Of a stretch of DNA of 35,340 bases, positions 8,632 to 17,026 are shown one piece after another (positions within the stretch are counted from its first letter, which is position 1; each line of letters starts with the position of its first letter). This stretch comes from Thalassospira tepidiphila MCCC 1A03514. GTDB taxonomy: Bacteria; Pseudomonadota; Alphaproteobacteria; Rhodospirillales; Thalassospiraceae. The stretch spans positions 1 through 35,340 of the forward strand of contig NZ_JPVZ01000015.1 in assembly GCF_001662875.1 (NCBI RefSeq), read 5' to 3'. The position numbers and the translations under genes are program-made. A model generated the notes under the pieces. It was not told the origin of the DNA. It worked only from the letters and a program-made list of their open reading frames with translations, and did no database searches.

Positions 8632-9726
8632 TTACGCGACCAACTGACTGTCGGCGTAAAGCTTGGTCCATTCCGGCACAAAGCGCAGAATGCCGGACTG
8701 GCCGACAACCTGTTCGTCTTCGCCGAGCTTGACCTTGATTTCAGATGTGCCGAACCGGGTGGTCGCGATCTTGAACTGACCAAGGTCCTCGACCTTGGTG
8801 ATGTTGACTTCGATCCCGTCTGATCCCTTGTCGGCGTTGCCGGTTTCAAGGGTCAGGAATTCGGGACGAATGCCGAGCTCAAGCTTGCCGGTTTGTTTGG
8901 AAACGGCTTCAAGGTGGCGGTTCGAAAGACCGATCCGCTGGCCATCAACCCAGGCCGCGCCATCATCAATCTTGCAATCCATGATGTTCATGCCGGGGCT
9001 TCCGATGAAGTAACCGACAAAGGTATGGGCCGGATTTTCAAACAGTTCCTGCGGGGTGCCCAGCTGCACGACCTTGCCGCCATACATGACAACAACCTTG
9101 TCAGCAAAAGTCAGGGCTTCGACCTGATCATGGGTGACATACACCATGGTCGGGCGCAGCTTGTTGTGAATTTCTTTAAGCTTGCGGCGCAGAACCCATT
9201 TCAGATGCGGGTCAATCACGGTCAGCGGTTCGTCAAACAGAATGGCCGAAACATCATCGCGCACCAGACCACGCCCCAGCGAGATCGTCTGTTTTTCATC
9301 CGCACCAAGGCCGCGTGCCTTTTGCTTAAGCTTGCCGTTCAGATCCAGCATGCCGGCAATTTCACGCACACGTGCATCAACGCGTTTTTCATCGATGCCG
9401 CGATTGCGCAGCGGGAAGGCCAGGTTGTCATAGACCGTCATGGTGTCATAGATCACCGGGAACTGGAAAACCTGTGCGATGTTACGTTCTTCCGGGGCAA
9501 GGCTTGTGACATCCTTGCCATCAAACAGGACCTGCCCGTGTGACGGGGTCAGAAGGCCTGAAATGATGTTCAGCAATGTCGTCTTGCCGCAACCCGACGG
9601 GCCCAACAGGGCATAAGCGCCGCCATCTTCCCAGACATGCTCCATACGACGCAGGGCATAATCCTCGTCCGTTTTCGGATCGGGGAAGTAGGAATGCGCA
9701 AGGCTTTTAAGATCAATACGTGCCAT
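8632..9726 (-). CDS. glpT: Glycerol ABC transporter ATPase GlpT with altered signature motif
   Basis: This is a 364-residue MalK/UgpC-type ATPase with a C-terminal regulatory OB-like domain (about 235-364). Walker A GPSGCGKTT (42-50), Q-loop Q in AQVFQFP (84-90), Walker B AILFDEP (161-167, catalytic Glu166) and switch His199 (VTHDQVEAL) are intact. The ABC signature, normally LSGGQ, reads LGADEKQ at 140-146, and the D-loop is TVID instead of SNLD. It must therefore rely on the partner GlpS for a good signature. It lies 15 nt downstream of glpS and 14 nt before glpP. The name follows the Rhizobium glycerol operon and is not the E. coli glycerol-3-phosphate permease GlpT. Confidence 0.92.
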   Translation of the reverse strand: MARIDLKSLAHSYFPDPKTDEDYALRRMEHVWEDGGAYALLGPSGCGKTTLLNIISGLLTPSHGQVLFDGKDVTSLAPEERNIAQVFQFPVIYDTMTVYDNLAFPLRNRGIDEKRVDARVREIAGMLDLNGKLKQKARGLGADEKQTISLGRGLVRDDVSAILFDEPLTVIDPHLKWVLRRKLKEIHNKLRPTMVYVTHDQVEALTFADKVVVMYGGKVVQLGTPQELFENPAHTFVGYFIGSPGMNIMDCKIDDGAAWVDGQRIGLSNRHLEAVSKQTGKLELGIRPEFLTLETGNADKGSDGIEVNITKVEDLGQFKIATTRFGTSEIKVKLGEDEQVVGQSGILRFVPEWTKLYADSQLVA

Positions 9727-9741
9727 TTTCTTACTCTTCCC

Positions 9742-10842
9742 TCACGCCGCTTTGCCGTTTTTGATTTCGACCGGCGGGGCGGCCACGAGCGCGCCGTTCG
9801 CATCAAAGGCAAACAGGCGTGTCGGATCGACATAGAACTGGGTTGCTTCGCCAAGGCGCGGGTTGTGAACGCCTTCTTCCTGGATCACCCAGGACACGTC
9901 ATTGAAATGGACGTGCACAAAGGTCTCCGAACCGGTGATTTCGGCCAGTTCGACCTGTCCCTGCATCGCGATCGTATCATCACCCGTCGGATCAACCGAC
10001 AGGTGGTTGGCGCGAATGCCAAGGGTGTAATCGCCATTACCAAGATTTGCCAGATGACCTTTAAGCGGCACCTGATGGCCGCTTTTCATAAAGATCGCGC
10101 CATCGCGTACTTCGGCCTCAACCAGGTTGATCGGCGGATCGGAAAAGATCAGGCCGGTCTTGACCGTGGCCGGGTTGTGATAAACCTCTGTGGTCGGGCC
10201 AAACTGGGTCATTCGGCCTTCATGCATCACCGCGCATTTGCCACCCAGCAACAATGCTTCCATCGGCTCGGTCGTGGCATAGACAACAATGGTGTCACGC
10301 TCGGCCAATAGGTTGGGGATCTCTTCGCGGAGTTCTTCGCGCAGCTTGTAGTCCAGGTTGACCAGCGGTTCGTCAAGCAGCAGCAACTTGCAATCCTTGA
10401 CCATGGCGCGCGCCATGGCGGTACGCTGCTGCTGGCCACCGGAAAGTTCCTGTGGCAGGCGATCAAGCAGATGTTCGATATGCATCAGTTCGGCTGTCGA
10501 ACGCACACGCTTTTCGATCTCTGCCTTATCAACGCCCTGCAATTTCAGGGGGGATGCGATGTTGTCAAACACGTTCATCGATGGGTAGTTGATGAACTGC
10601 TGATAGACCATGGCGACGTTGCGTTTCTGCACCGCCATACCGGTCACATCGGCATTATCAACCAAAATGCGGCCCTTGGTCGGCGGCTCGAGGCCTGCCA
10701 TAATCCGCATCAGGGTGGTCTTCCCGGCAAGTGTCCGCCCCAAAAGGACGTTGAACGATCCCGGTTCGAGCGTCATCGACACATCGTCGATATGGGTCTC
10801 CCCACCCACGGTCTTGGTTATGTTTTCAAGCGTAAGGGTCAT
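9742..10842 (-). CDS. glpS: Glycerol ABC transporter ATPase GlpS lacking the switch histidine
   Basis: This is a 366-residue ATPase from ATG 10842. The start overlaps the glpD stop as ATGA, indicating translational coupling; the ORF extension to 10905 lies inside glpD and is rejected. Walker A is GRTLAGKTT (35-43), the signature LSGGQ (133-137) is perfect, and Walker B is LLLLDEP (153-159, Glu158). The H-loop position reads ATTEPMEAL, so the switch His is Thr191. This is the mirror image of GlpT, which has the His but no LSGGQ. The C-terminal regulatory domain covers about 235-366. It pairs with GlpT to energise GlpPQ. Confidence 0.92.
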   Translation of the reverse strand: MTLTLENITKTVGGETHIDDVSMTLEPGSFNVLLGRTLAGKTTLMRIMAGLEPPTKGRILVDNADVTGMAVQKRNVAMVYQQFINYPSMNVFDNIASPLKLQGVDKAEIEKRVRSTAELMHIEHLLDRLPQELSGGQQQRTAMARAMVKDCKLLLLDEPLVNLDYKLREELREEIPNLLAERDTIVVYATTEPMEALLLGGKCAVMHEGRMTQFGPTTEVYHNPATVKTGLIFSDPPINLVEAEVRDGAIFMKSGHQVPLKGHLANLGNGDYTLGIRANHLSVDPTGDDTIAMQGQVELAEITGSETFVHVHFNDVSWVIQEEGVHNPRLGEATQFYVDPTRLFAFDANGALVAAPPVEIKNGKAA

Positions 10843-12395
10843 TTTCCACTGTTTCCTTCGCCCGCTTTCACGGTGTTTTTTGATGTCGGTTCGGTTTTGA
10901 ACCATTGGACAATGGCATTACGCGTCTCATCCGAAAGGTGCAGCCCCAGTTTGGAGCGGCGCCACAAAATATCATCGGCCGTTCTGGCCCATTCGTGATC
11001 CACCAGATAGCGCAATTCGCACTCGTATACGTCGTCACCGAAGTGCTTTCCAAGCCCTTTCAGATCGCTGGCATCGCCAATGATCATATTGGTGAGTGTG
11101 CCGTAGTTTTGCACGTAACGGTATAGCTGTGCTTGCGCAATCCAGGGAAACTTCTTGTGCATCGCAGTAAGATAGCGTTCAAAATCCGCATCGGGAATAT
11201 CACCACCCGGAAGTGGTTTGTCCGCGGTCCATCTTGTGTCGTTGCTGCCAAGTAGCGGGCAAAGCTTGCTCATCGCGGATTCCGCAAGCTTGCGATAGGT
11301 GGTGATCTTGCCGCCATAGATGTTTAGAAGCGGCGCACCATTATCGGCATTTTCGCCCCGGTCGATTTCCAGAACATAATCACGGGTTACCTGGGATGCG
11401 TCTTCGCTGCCATCGCCATAAAGCGGGCGGACACCGGAATAGGCCCAGACAACATCATCGGTGGTGATTTTCTTTTCGAAATAGGTATTGGCAAGTTCGC
11501 AGAGATATTTGGTTTCATCTGCGCTGATCGCGACCTTGGCCGGATCGCCTTTGTAATCGCGATCCGTGGTGCCGATCAGGGTGAAGTCCTGCTCATAGGG
11601 GATGGCAAAAACAATCCGCCCGTCCGGGTTCTGGAAGATATAGCAATAGTCATGGTCAAACAGTTTTGGCACCACGATGTGGCTGCCCTGAACCATGCGA
11701 ATGCCCTGTTTCTTCTTGGCCTCAACCCGCTTTTCAAGAAGTTCCGCACACCAGGGACCTGCGGCATTGACCAGCGATTTGGCCTGAATGGTTTTTTCCG
11801 AGCCGTCATCGATATTGCGCAGTGTCACGGTCCAAAGGCCATTTTCGCGTTTGGCCGATACACATTCGGTGCGGGTTTCGATGTCAGCGCCGCGATCACG
11901 GGCATCCATGGCATTCAATACCACAAGGCGCGCATCCTGAACCCAGCAATCGGAATAGACAAATGCCTTGTCCATGCCCTTGACCAGTGGCGCACCGGCC
12001 GGGTGGGTGGCAAGCTTGATGCCCTCGGATCCGGGAAGTTTTTCGCGACCGCCAAGATGGTCATACAAAAACAGGCCAAGCCGGATCATCCATGCCGGGC
12101 GCAGGCCCTTGACGTGGGGCAGGACAAATCGAAGCGGCCAGATGATGTGCGGGGCGGCACGCAAAAGAACTTCGCGTTCAATCAGCGCTTCACGCACAAG
12201 GCGGAATTCATAATGTTCAAGATACCGCAGGCCACCATGGATCAGCTTCGTGCTGGCCGACGAGGTCGCGCTGGCAAGGTCATCCTTTTCACACAGATAG
12301 ACGCTTAGCCCACGACCCGACGCGTCACGCGCAATGCCTGTGCCATTGATCCCACCACCAATAATGGCGATGTCATATGTTTTTGGAGTGAGCAA
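10839..12395 (-). CDS. glpD: Aerobic glycerol-3-phosphate dehydrogenase GlpD
   Basis: This 518-residue FAD enzyme oxidises sn-glycerol-3-phosphate to dihydroxyacetone phosphate at the inner membrane and passes electrons to quinone. The N-terminal FAD-binding motif is YDIAIIGGGINGTGIARDAS. ASSASTKLIHGGLRYLE follows, a hallmark of GlpD. The C-terminal helical domain is present, so it is full length (E. coli 501). TTG 12395 is preferred as start because GGGGAGGAA lies 5-6 nt upstream; the TTG at 12410 would place the SD inside the gene. It is the first gene of the glycerol operon. A 16-bp motif shared with the glpK region lies 117 nt upstream. Confidence 0.95.
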   Translation of the reverse strand: MLTPKTYDIAIIGGGINGTGIARDASGRGLSVYLCEKDDLASATSSASTKLIHGGLRYLEHYEFRLVREALIEREVLLRAAPHIIWPLRFVLPHVKGLRPAWMIRLGLFLYDHLGGREKLPGSEGIKLATHPAGAPLVKGMDKAFVYSDCWVQDARLVVLNAMDARDRGADIETRTECVSAKRENGLWTVTLRNIDDGSEKTIQAKSLVNAAGPWCAELLEKRVEAKKKQGIRMVQGSHIVVPKLFDHDYCYIFQNPDGRIVFAIPYEQDFTLIGTTDRDYKGDPAKVAISADETKYLCELANTYFEKKITTDDVVWAYSGVRPLYGDGSEDASQVTRDYVLEIDRGENADNGAPLLNIYGGKITTYRKLAESAMSKLCPLLGSNDTRWTADKPLPGGDIPDADFERYLTAMHKKFPWIAQAQLYRYVQNYGTLTNMIIGDASDLKGLGKHFGDDVYECELRYLVDHEWARTADDILWRRSKLGLHLSDETRNAIVQWFKTEPTSKNTVKAGEGNSGK

Positions 12396-12511
12396 CCGAT
12401 TCCTCCCCAATTGCTCTTATTTGTGACAGCTGTTCTCAACTGCCATTCTGTTCTTTCACAAACGTTACGAACGCCCCAAAATAATTGCAAGCGAAAATTA
12501 TGGCTGTTTGG

Positions 12512-12527
12512 AATTTTCATTAACGAA
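12512..12527 (-). promoter_or_regulatory. Candidate GlpR-type operator upstream of glpD
   Basis: The plus strand reads AATTTTCATTAACGAA. The same motif with only the central three bases changed (AATTTTCGAAAACGAA) occurs upstream of glpK at 21945-21960. TTCG/CGAA-rich sites are typical for DeoR-family regulators such as GlpR. No glpR gene is in the window, so the regulator is inferred. Confidence 0.5.
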
Positions 12528-12719
12528 ACTGAATTTCTGAAATGTAACAGATTGTAATCATTGGAAGATTGAGCAATTCCCTTGTTGGACAGCAGGCAAA
12601 TCTTTGTTTCTTTCGTTTGCAATCAGGGCAGAAAAACCCTTGGAATCGGTTGAAACTGAAAAATAAGTGATGAAAGCCGCCAAATATGCGGGTCTGAATA
12701 TCAAAACTCTTTTGCGATT

Positions 12720-12738
12720 GAAAATGATTATCATTTTT
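12720..12738 (+). promoter_or_regulatory. Fur box upstream of fecI
   Basis: The 19-mer GAAAATGATTATCATTTTT is a near-perfect palindrome. It matches the classical Fur box GATAATGATAATCATTATC at 15 of 19 positions. It lies 114 nt before the sigma factor ATG, as expected for iron repression of a FecI-type regulon. Confidence 0.8.
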
Positions 12739-12792
12739 GTTAGCTTGCGCTTCCGGGTTGCCGTGTGATCGGAAATCGCATTGTGGCCCGAC

Positions 12793-12840
12793 GCGACAAT
12801 TCGCGACAATTCGCGACAAAGCGTGACCAAGCGACAGCAG
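12793..12840 (+). repeat. Tandem 10-bp repeat in the fecI leader
   Basis: The unit GCGACAATTC occurs twice exactly (12793-12802, 12803-12812). Decaying copies follow: GCGACAAAGC (12813-12822), then GTGACCAAGC, and GCGACAGCAG at 12831-12840. It sits between the Fur box and the sigma factor ATG, and lies in frame with an ORF extension from GTG 12765. Confidence 0.75.
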
Positions 12841-12851
12841 ATGATCCAAAT

Positions 12852-13370
12852 ATGAAGCCCTGGCAGAACACGCTCTCAAAACTATTTGAGGACCACCGTC
12901 GGCAACTGGTCTCGATGGCCAATCGTCGTATCGGTGACCGTGAGACTGCGGATGAAATAGTTCAGGACGTCTATGCCAGACTGTTGCTTTCGGGGGATCA
13001 CGGAACGGACGAAGTAAACGTCAAGGTTCTTTATGCGTCGGTGCGCAATGCGGTGATTGATTATCATCGAAGCACGGCGGGGCGCACGGGGCTCATGCGC
13101 CGGATCTTGCCCATCCAGTTATGGCAGAGAGAAACATCTTCCCCGCACGATCATGCCCAGTCGCGCCAAGCGCTTTCGGCACTTGATCGGGCTTTGCTGG
13201 AGCTTTCCCCCAAGGCGCGCGAGATGTTTGTTTTGCATCGAGTGGACGGGGTTTCAAACGCAAAACTGGCGCAGAAATACGGAATATCTGTCAGCGCAGT
13301 GGAAAAGCAACTTGCACGCACCATGCGCCATTGCCAGCAACGTCTGGAAGATTATCGGGATACAGATTGA
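12852..13370 (+). CDS. FecI-like ECF sigma factor
   Basis: This 172-residue extracytoplasmic-function sigma factor of the iron-starvation group would direct RNA polymerase to the downstream receptor genes. Sigma region 2 covers about 10-75 (MANRRIGDRETADEIVQDVYARL). Region 4, a helix-turn-helix, covers about 110-165 (LSPKAREMFVLHRVDGVSN, then ISVSAVEKQLARTM). ATG 12852 gives the normal FecI length; the ORF extends 29 codons upstream to GTG 12765 through the tandem repeat, which looks non-coding. The SD is weak. It is followed by a fecR gene and a receptor with a signalling domain, giving a complete cell-surface signalling set. Confidence 0.9.
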   Translation: MKPWQNTLSKLFEDHRRQLVSMANRRIGDRETADEIVQDVYARLLLSGDHGTDEVNVKVLYASVRNAVIDYHRSTAGRTGLMRRILPIQLWQRETSSPHDHAQSRQALSALDRALLELSPKAREMFVLHRVDGVSNAKLAQKYGISVSAVEKQLARTMRHCQQRLEDYRDTD

Positions 13371-13470
13371 AAAGTTTGAGCCAAACAGCATGAGGATATT
13401 TTGTTCTCAGCCGTTTATTCGTTATAGAAATCGCATAACAGCCAGTACCGTGTGGACCGATAACAGATCA

Positions 13471-14436
13471 ATGCAAGGCGACGTTAAACTGACCGAGGCG
13501 CAAAAGGACGAAGCAGCCCTTTGGCACGTAAAGCGTGCAGGTGGTTCGCTGTCGGCCGCGCAGGAACAGGAATTTGACGCTTGGCTCAATGCCGACACAG
13601 GCAACCGCCTTGCCTATGATCAGATGCGCGTTCTTTGGGCACAGGTCGAAGAACCGGCCCGCCGCATTGCAGTCAGCGACGCCGGGCAGGTGCCAGTTTG
13701 GCAAAGGGTGCTTGACTGGTTCTCTCCGCTGCGGACTGTGACGTCATGTGCTGCGGTGGCGGCGGTATTGGCGATGGTTGCCTTTCTAAACCCCGACGCC
13801 CTGGACAATCTTCAGGCTGATATTGTTACCGATGCCGCGACGGTAACCGAGATGCGGTTGCCGGATGGATCCGCGGTTTTTCTTGCCGCCAACAGCGCGA
13901 TTGCCACCGACTTTGAAGACGGGAAACGGGATGTCGAACTTTTGCGTGGTCAGGCATTTTTTGATGTCATGCATCGCGATGGCGACAGCTTCCGGGTTCG
14001 GGCCGGTATGGCAACAGTCGAAGTGGTTGGGACGCGCTTCAATGTTGATTACCTGACGCACGACACAACGGTCGGCGTCGAAGAGGGCGCTGTCCGGGTG
14101 TCGACCGGGGCCGATACAGGCAGCGTTATGCTTGGTCCGGGGGATGCGGTGGCCGTCGGGGCTGGCGGGGTGCAGGCCAAGGAAGTCGTCGATATTGCAT
14201 CCGTACAAAGTTGGATGCATGGGCGTCTGAGTGTTCAGAACGTGCGTCTGGATGATCTGGTTGCGCGTCTTGATAACTTCGCACCGGGCCGTCTGATGGT
14301 TTTGGGAAATATTGGAAACAAAACCGTTTCGGGCAGTTTTCCGACCAATGATGTTGCCAGCTCCTTTGAAACGCTTGCCGTTGCGGTGGGTGGATCGGTG
14401 ATCAAAACATCACCTTGGTTGACCATTATTTATTAA
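13471..14436 (+). CDS. FecR-like anti-sigma factor / signal transducer
   Basis: This is a 321-residue single-pass inner-membrane regulator. The N-terminal DUF4880 segment (EAALWHVKRAGGSLSAAQ, about 10-60) binds the sigma factor. A membrane helix follows at about 90-107 (TSCAAVAAVLAMVAFL). The periplasmic FecR domain (about 125-225) contains EMRLPDGSAVFLAANSAI and VVGTRFNVDY. The C-terminal region would contact the STN domain of the receptor. Start choice is uncertain: ATG 13471 puts DUF4880 at the right place, but GTG 13450 and ATG 13391 are in frame, and none has a strong SD. The gap after fecI is about 100 nt. Confidence 0.88.
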   Translation: MQGDVKLTEAQKDEAALWHVKRAGGSLSAAQEQEFDAWLNADTGNRLAYDQMRVLWAQVEEPARRIAVSDAGQVPVWQRVLDWFSPLRTVTSCAAVAAVLAMVAFLNPDALDNLQADIVTDAATVTEMRLPDGSAVFLAANSAIATDFEDGKRDVELLRGQAFFDVMHRDGDSFRVRAGMATVEVVGTRFNVDYLTHDTTVGVEEGAVRVSTGADTGSVMLGPGDAVAVGAGGVQAKEVVDIASVQSWMHGRLSVQNVRLDDLVARLDNFAPGRLMVLGNIGNKTVSGSFPTNDVASSFETLAVAVGGSVIKTSPWLTIIY

Positions 14437-14556
14437 GATTGCGAAAAATTCGCAAAAAAGTGCTTCCTCATGTGAGGAGTTTATTTTCCCGCTCGTTTGT
14501 TTTTCTAGGTGCAGGGGGACCTGCCTGAAAAACCAATCTCAGAATGGAGCGGGAAT

Positions 14557-17025
14557 TTGTATTCCAAGCAGGCAAAATCAAAAAAGAATATCCTGATCTC
14601 GGCATTGTTGATGACGTCCTCAATCGGTCTGCCGACCGCTTTGATGGCGGCTGAAACCAACACTCAAACCGTGCCGGGCAAACAGGTCGAAGTCGCGCAA
14701 GCACTTTACAGCTTTGATTTCAGCGTCATGTCAATCGCCGAGGGTATCAGCCAGATTGGCGATGTTTCCGGCTGGAGTATCGCCTATACCATCGATCTGC
14801 CGGAAATCACCGAACCGCGCGAAATTCGCGGCGAGTTTTCTGTCCCGGGCGCAATCGAAATGCTTATTCGAGGTACGAATTTATCCTATCGCGCAATCGG
14901 CAGCCGTTCACTGATCATTACCGACGCAAGCACGCAGAGTAATGTCAGCGACGAAATGGTTACCGATCCGGTGATTGTCGAGGCCAGAGATGCACAATCC
15001 GATCTTGCCCCGGCCTATGCTGGAGGGCAGGTGGCAACCGGCGGACGACTGGGCATGCTCGGCAATACCGACATCATGGATGCTCCGGTCAGTATTACGA
15101 GCTACACCAGCGAACATATCGCCGATCAGCAGGCTGAAACCATCGCTGACGTTCTGCAATATGATCCTTCGGTACGGGCTCCGAATGCCGAAACATCAAA
15201 CTTGGATACCTATCAAATCCGAGGGTTTGGTGTGAACCTCGCTAATGCTGGTGAGGTCGGATTTAATGGGGCGTATGGGGTTGCTCCCACCTTCCGTGTT
15301 GATTCCGCTCTCGCAGAGCGTATTGAAGTCATCAAAGGCCCGAATGCATTGCTGAACGGGATGTCACCCACCGGCGCTGTCGGCGGGGCGATCAATATCG
15401 TGCCCAAACGCGCCGGCGATGAAGACCTTAATCGCGTTAGTCTTGACTATGGGCGTGGCGAACAAGCTGGTGGGAATATTGATTTCAGTCGTCGCTTTGG
15501 CGCGGATGATGAATTCGGCGTGCGATTCAATGGTGGATACCATGATGGTGACACCTTCCTTGATCATCAAACACGCGAAAGATCCGTGGCTGCTTTGGCC
15601 TTGGACTACAAAGGTGATAAATTCCGGGCTTCTGTCGATCTGATTGATCAGCGTGAAAATCTGGATGCTCCAGCACGAGAATTTTTCATAAATAGCACTG
15701 CGACTTTTGCCGTTCCAGATGCGCCTGACGGATCAACAAATCCGATCCAGGAATGGGAATGGTCCGATGCGGTTGATCGCTCCGGTATGGTCAAGGCGGA
15801 ATATGATGCACTTGATCATTTGACTGTGTTTGGTTCCTTTGGTGGTGGACGTACAGAGCTTGATCGTGTGTTCGGGACGCCGATCCTCCAGAATTCGGCG
15901 GGCGACTATTCCGAAAGCGGTTTGACCTATCGACGATTTTTAACAGACCGTTGGTCGACCAGTGGTGGCGTTCGCGGAGAATTCGATACTCTTGATGTAA
16001 CGCACAACGTCACCTTCGAAGCCTCCCATTATCAAGATTCTGTTAGTCGAGGAACCGGAAACCCTGTTACTGGTTCGACGTCGCCGAGTGGAAATATATA
16101 CAACATAGAGTACGCAGCACCCGTCGCTTTCAATGACACAAATGGTCGTCCCAAACTCTCGGATACGAAACTCACTGGATATGCATTGGCCGACACAATG
16201 TCGTTCTGGGACGAGCAGGTTTTGTTCACGGTTGGGGCTCGTCATCAAACCATCGAGGTTGATAATTATAACACTGGCGTGCTCTCCACCAGCTATGAAG
16301 ACAGTGTCATCACCCCGATGGCCGGGATTGTTGTCAAGCCGACTGAAACTGTTTCTGTTTATGCCAACTATATCGAGGGCTTAAACTCTGGGGGGACTGC
16401 ACCATCCGGAACCGCCAATGAGGGTCAGGCGCTTGAGCCGTTTGTTGCCAAGCAAATTGAAACTGGCATTAAACTTGATTTCGGAACGATCGGTGGGTCC
16501 GTTTCGGCCTTCCAGATTACGAAGCCCTCTTCTGACACTGATCCTGACACCAACGTGCGTCGCGCAGATAATGAACAACGGAACCGCGGGATTGAGTTCA
16601 ATGTGTTTGGTGAGGTTACCAGCGATATCCGCCTGCTGGGTGGGGTGATGTTCCTTGATTCCGAGATCACCAAGGCCGTCATTCCGGCCAACAAGGGTAA
16701 ACGCCCGGTCGGTACGCCGGAAATGCAGATCAATATTGGTGGTGAATGGGATACCCCATTTGTTGATGGTCTGACGCTGAGCAGTACGATTACTCATACT
16801 TCTGAGCAGTTCGTAGATACAAAAAATGCGCAGAGTATTCCTGATTGGACCACACTCGATCTCGGTGCACGTTATAAAACTGAATTGTATGGAACGCCTT
16901 TGACGGTGCGTGCAACGGTTCAGAACGTCACAAACGAAAAATACTGGTCGGGTGTAAATGACTACAGTCTGCTTTCACTCGGCGCACCGCGCACTGCATT
17001 CCTGTCGGTAACTGCGGACTTCTGA
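14557..17025 (+). CDS. TonB-dependent siderophore receptor with STN signalling domain
   Basis: This is an outer-membrane receptor of 822 residues of the FhuA/FpvA/FoxA siderophore type. TTG 14557 is chosen because GGAG lies 7 nt before it and a signal peptide follows at once (KKNILISALLMTSSIG, then ALMA). GTG 14509 would add 16 residues without an SD. Order: STN signalling domain about 47-123; TonB box DPVIVEA at 137-143; plug about 170-290 with IEVIKGPNALLNGM; then a 22-strand barrel ending in the terminal Phe (VTADF). The STN domain pairs with FecR for ligand-triggered autoinduction. The ligand is unknown. The barrel coding region has noticeably lower GC than its neighbours. Confidence 0.93.
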   Translation: MYSKQAKSKKNILISALLMTSSIGLPTALMAAETNTQTVPGKQVEVAQALYSFDFSVMSIAEGISQIGDVSGWSIAYTIDLPEITEPREIRGEFSVPGAIEMLIRGTNLSYRAIGSRSLIITDASTQSNVSDEMVTDPVIVEARDAQSDLAPAYAGGQVATGGRLGMLGNTDIMDAPVSITSYTSEHIADQQAETIADVLQYDPSVRAPNAETSNLDTYQIRGFGVNLANAGEVGFNGAYGVAPTFRVDSALAERIEVIKGPNALLNGMSPTGAVGGAINIVPKRAGDEDLNRVSLDYGRGEQAGGNIDFSRRFGADDEFGVRFNGGYHDGDTFLDHQTRERSVAALALDYKGDKFRASVDLIDQRENLDAPAREFFINSTATFAVPDAPDGSTNPIQEWEWSDAVDRSGMVKAEYDALDHLTVFGSFGGGRTELDRVFGTPILQNSAGDYSESGLTYRRFLTDRWSTSGGVRGEFDTLDVTHNVTFEASHYQDSVSRGTGNPVTGSTSPSGNIYNIEYAAPVAFNDTNGRPKLSDTKLTGYALADTMSFWDEQVLFTVGARHQTIEVDNYNTGVLSTSYEDSVITPMAGIVVKPTETVSVYANYIEGLNSGGTAPSGTANEGQALEPFVAKQIETGIKLDFGTIGGSVSAFQITKPSSDTDPDTNVRRADNEQRNRGIEFNVFGEVTSDIRLLGGVMFLDSEITKAVIPANKGKRPVGTPEMQINIGGEWDTPFVDGLTLSSTITHTSEQFVDTKNAQSIPDWTTLDLGARYKTELYGTPLTVRATVQNVTNEKYWSGVNDYSLLSLGAPRTAFLSVTADF

Positions 17026-17026
17026 T

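Larger units (their letters stand above)
12396..12851. other. Divergent control region between glpD and fecI
   Basis: No convincing gene lies in these 456 bases. They are AT-rich compared with the neighbours and hold a candidate glycerol-regulator site (12512-12527), a Fur box (12720-12738) and a tandem 10-bp repeat (12793-12840). Several further TTTCG/CGAAA pieces (for example around 12492 and 12612) may be extra half-sites for a DeoR-family regulator. Confidence 0.6.

Noticed and set aside
8632..9726. GlpT as the E. coli-type glycerol-3-phosphate antiporter
   Set aside because: The protein is an ABC ATPase with Walker motifs; only the rhizobial gene name is shared.
12765..12851. N-terminal extension of the FecI-like sigma factor from GTG 12765
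   Set aside because: It runs through the tandem repeat, has Arg/Gln-rich residues unlike FecI proteins and no SD; the ATG at 12852 gives the family length.
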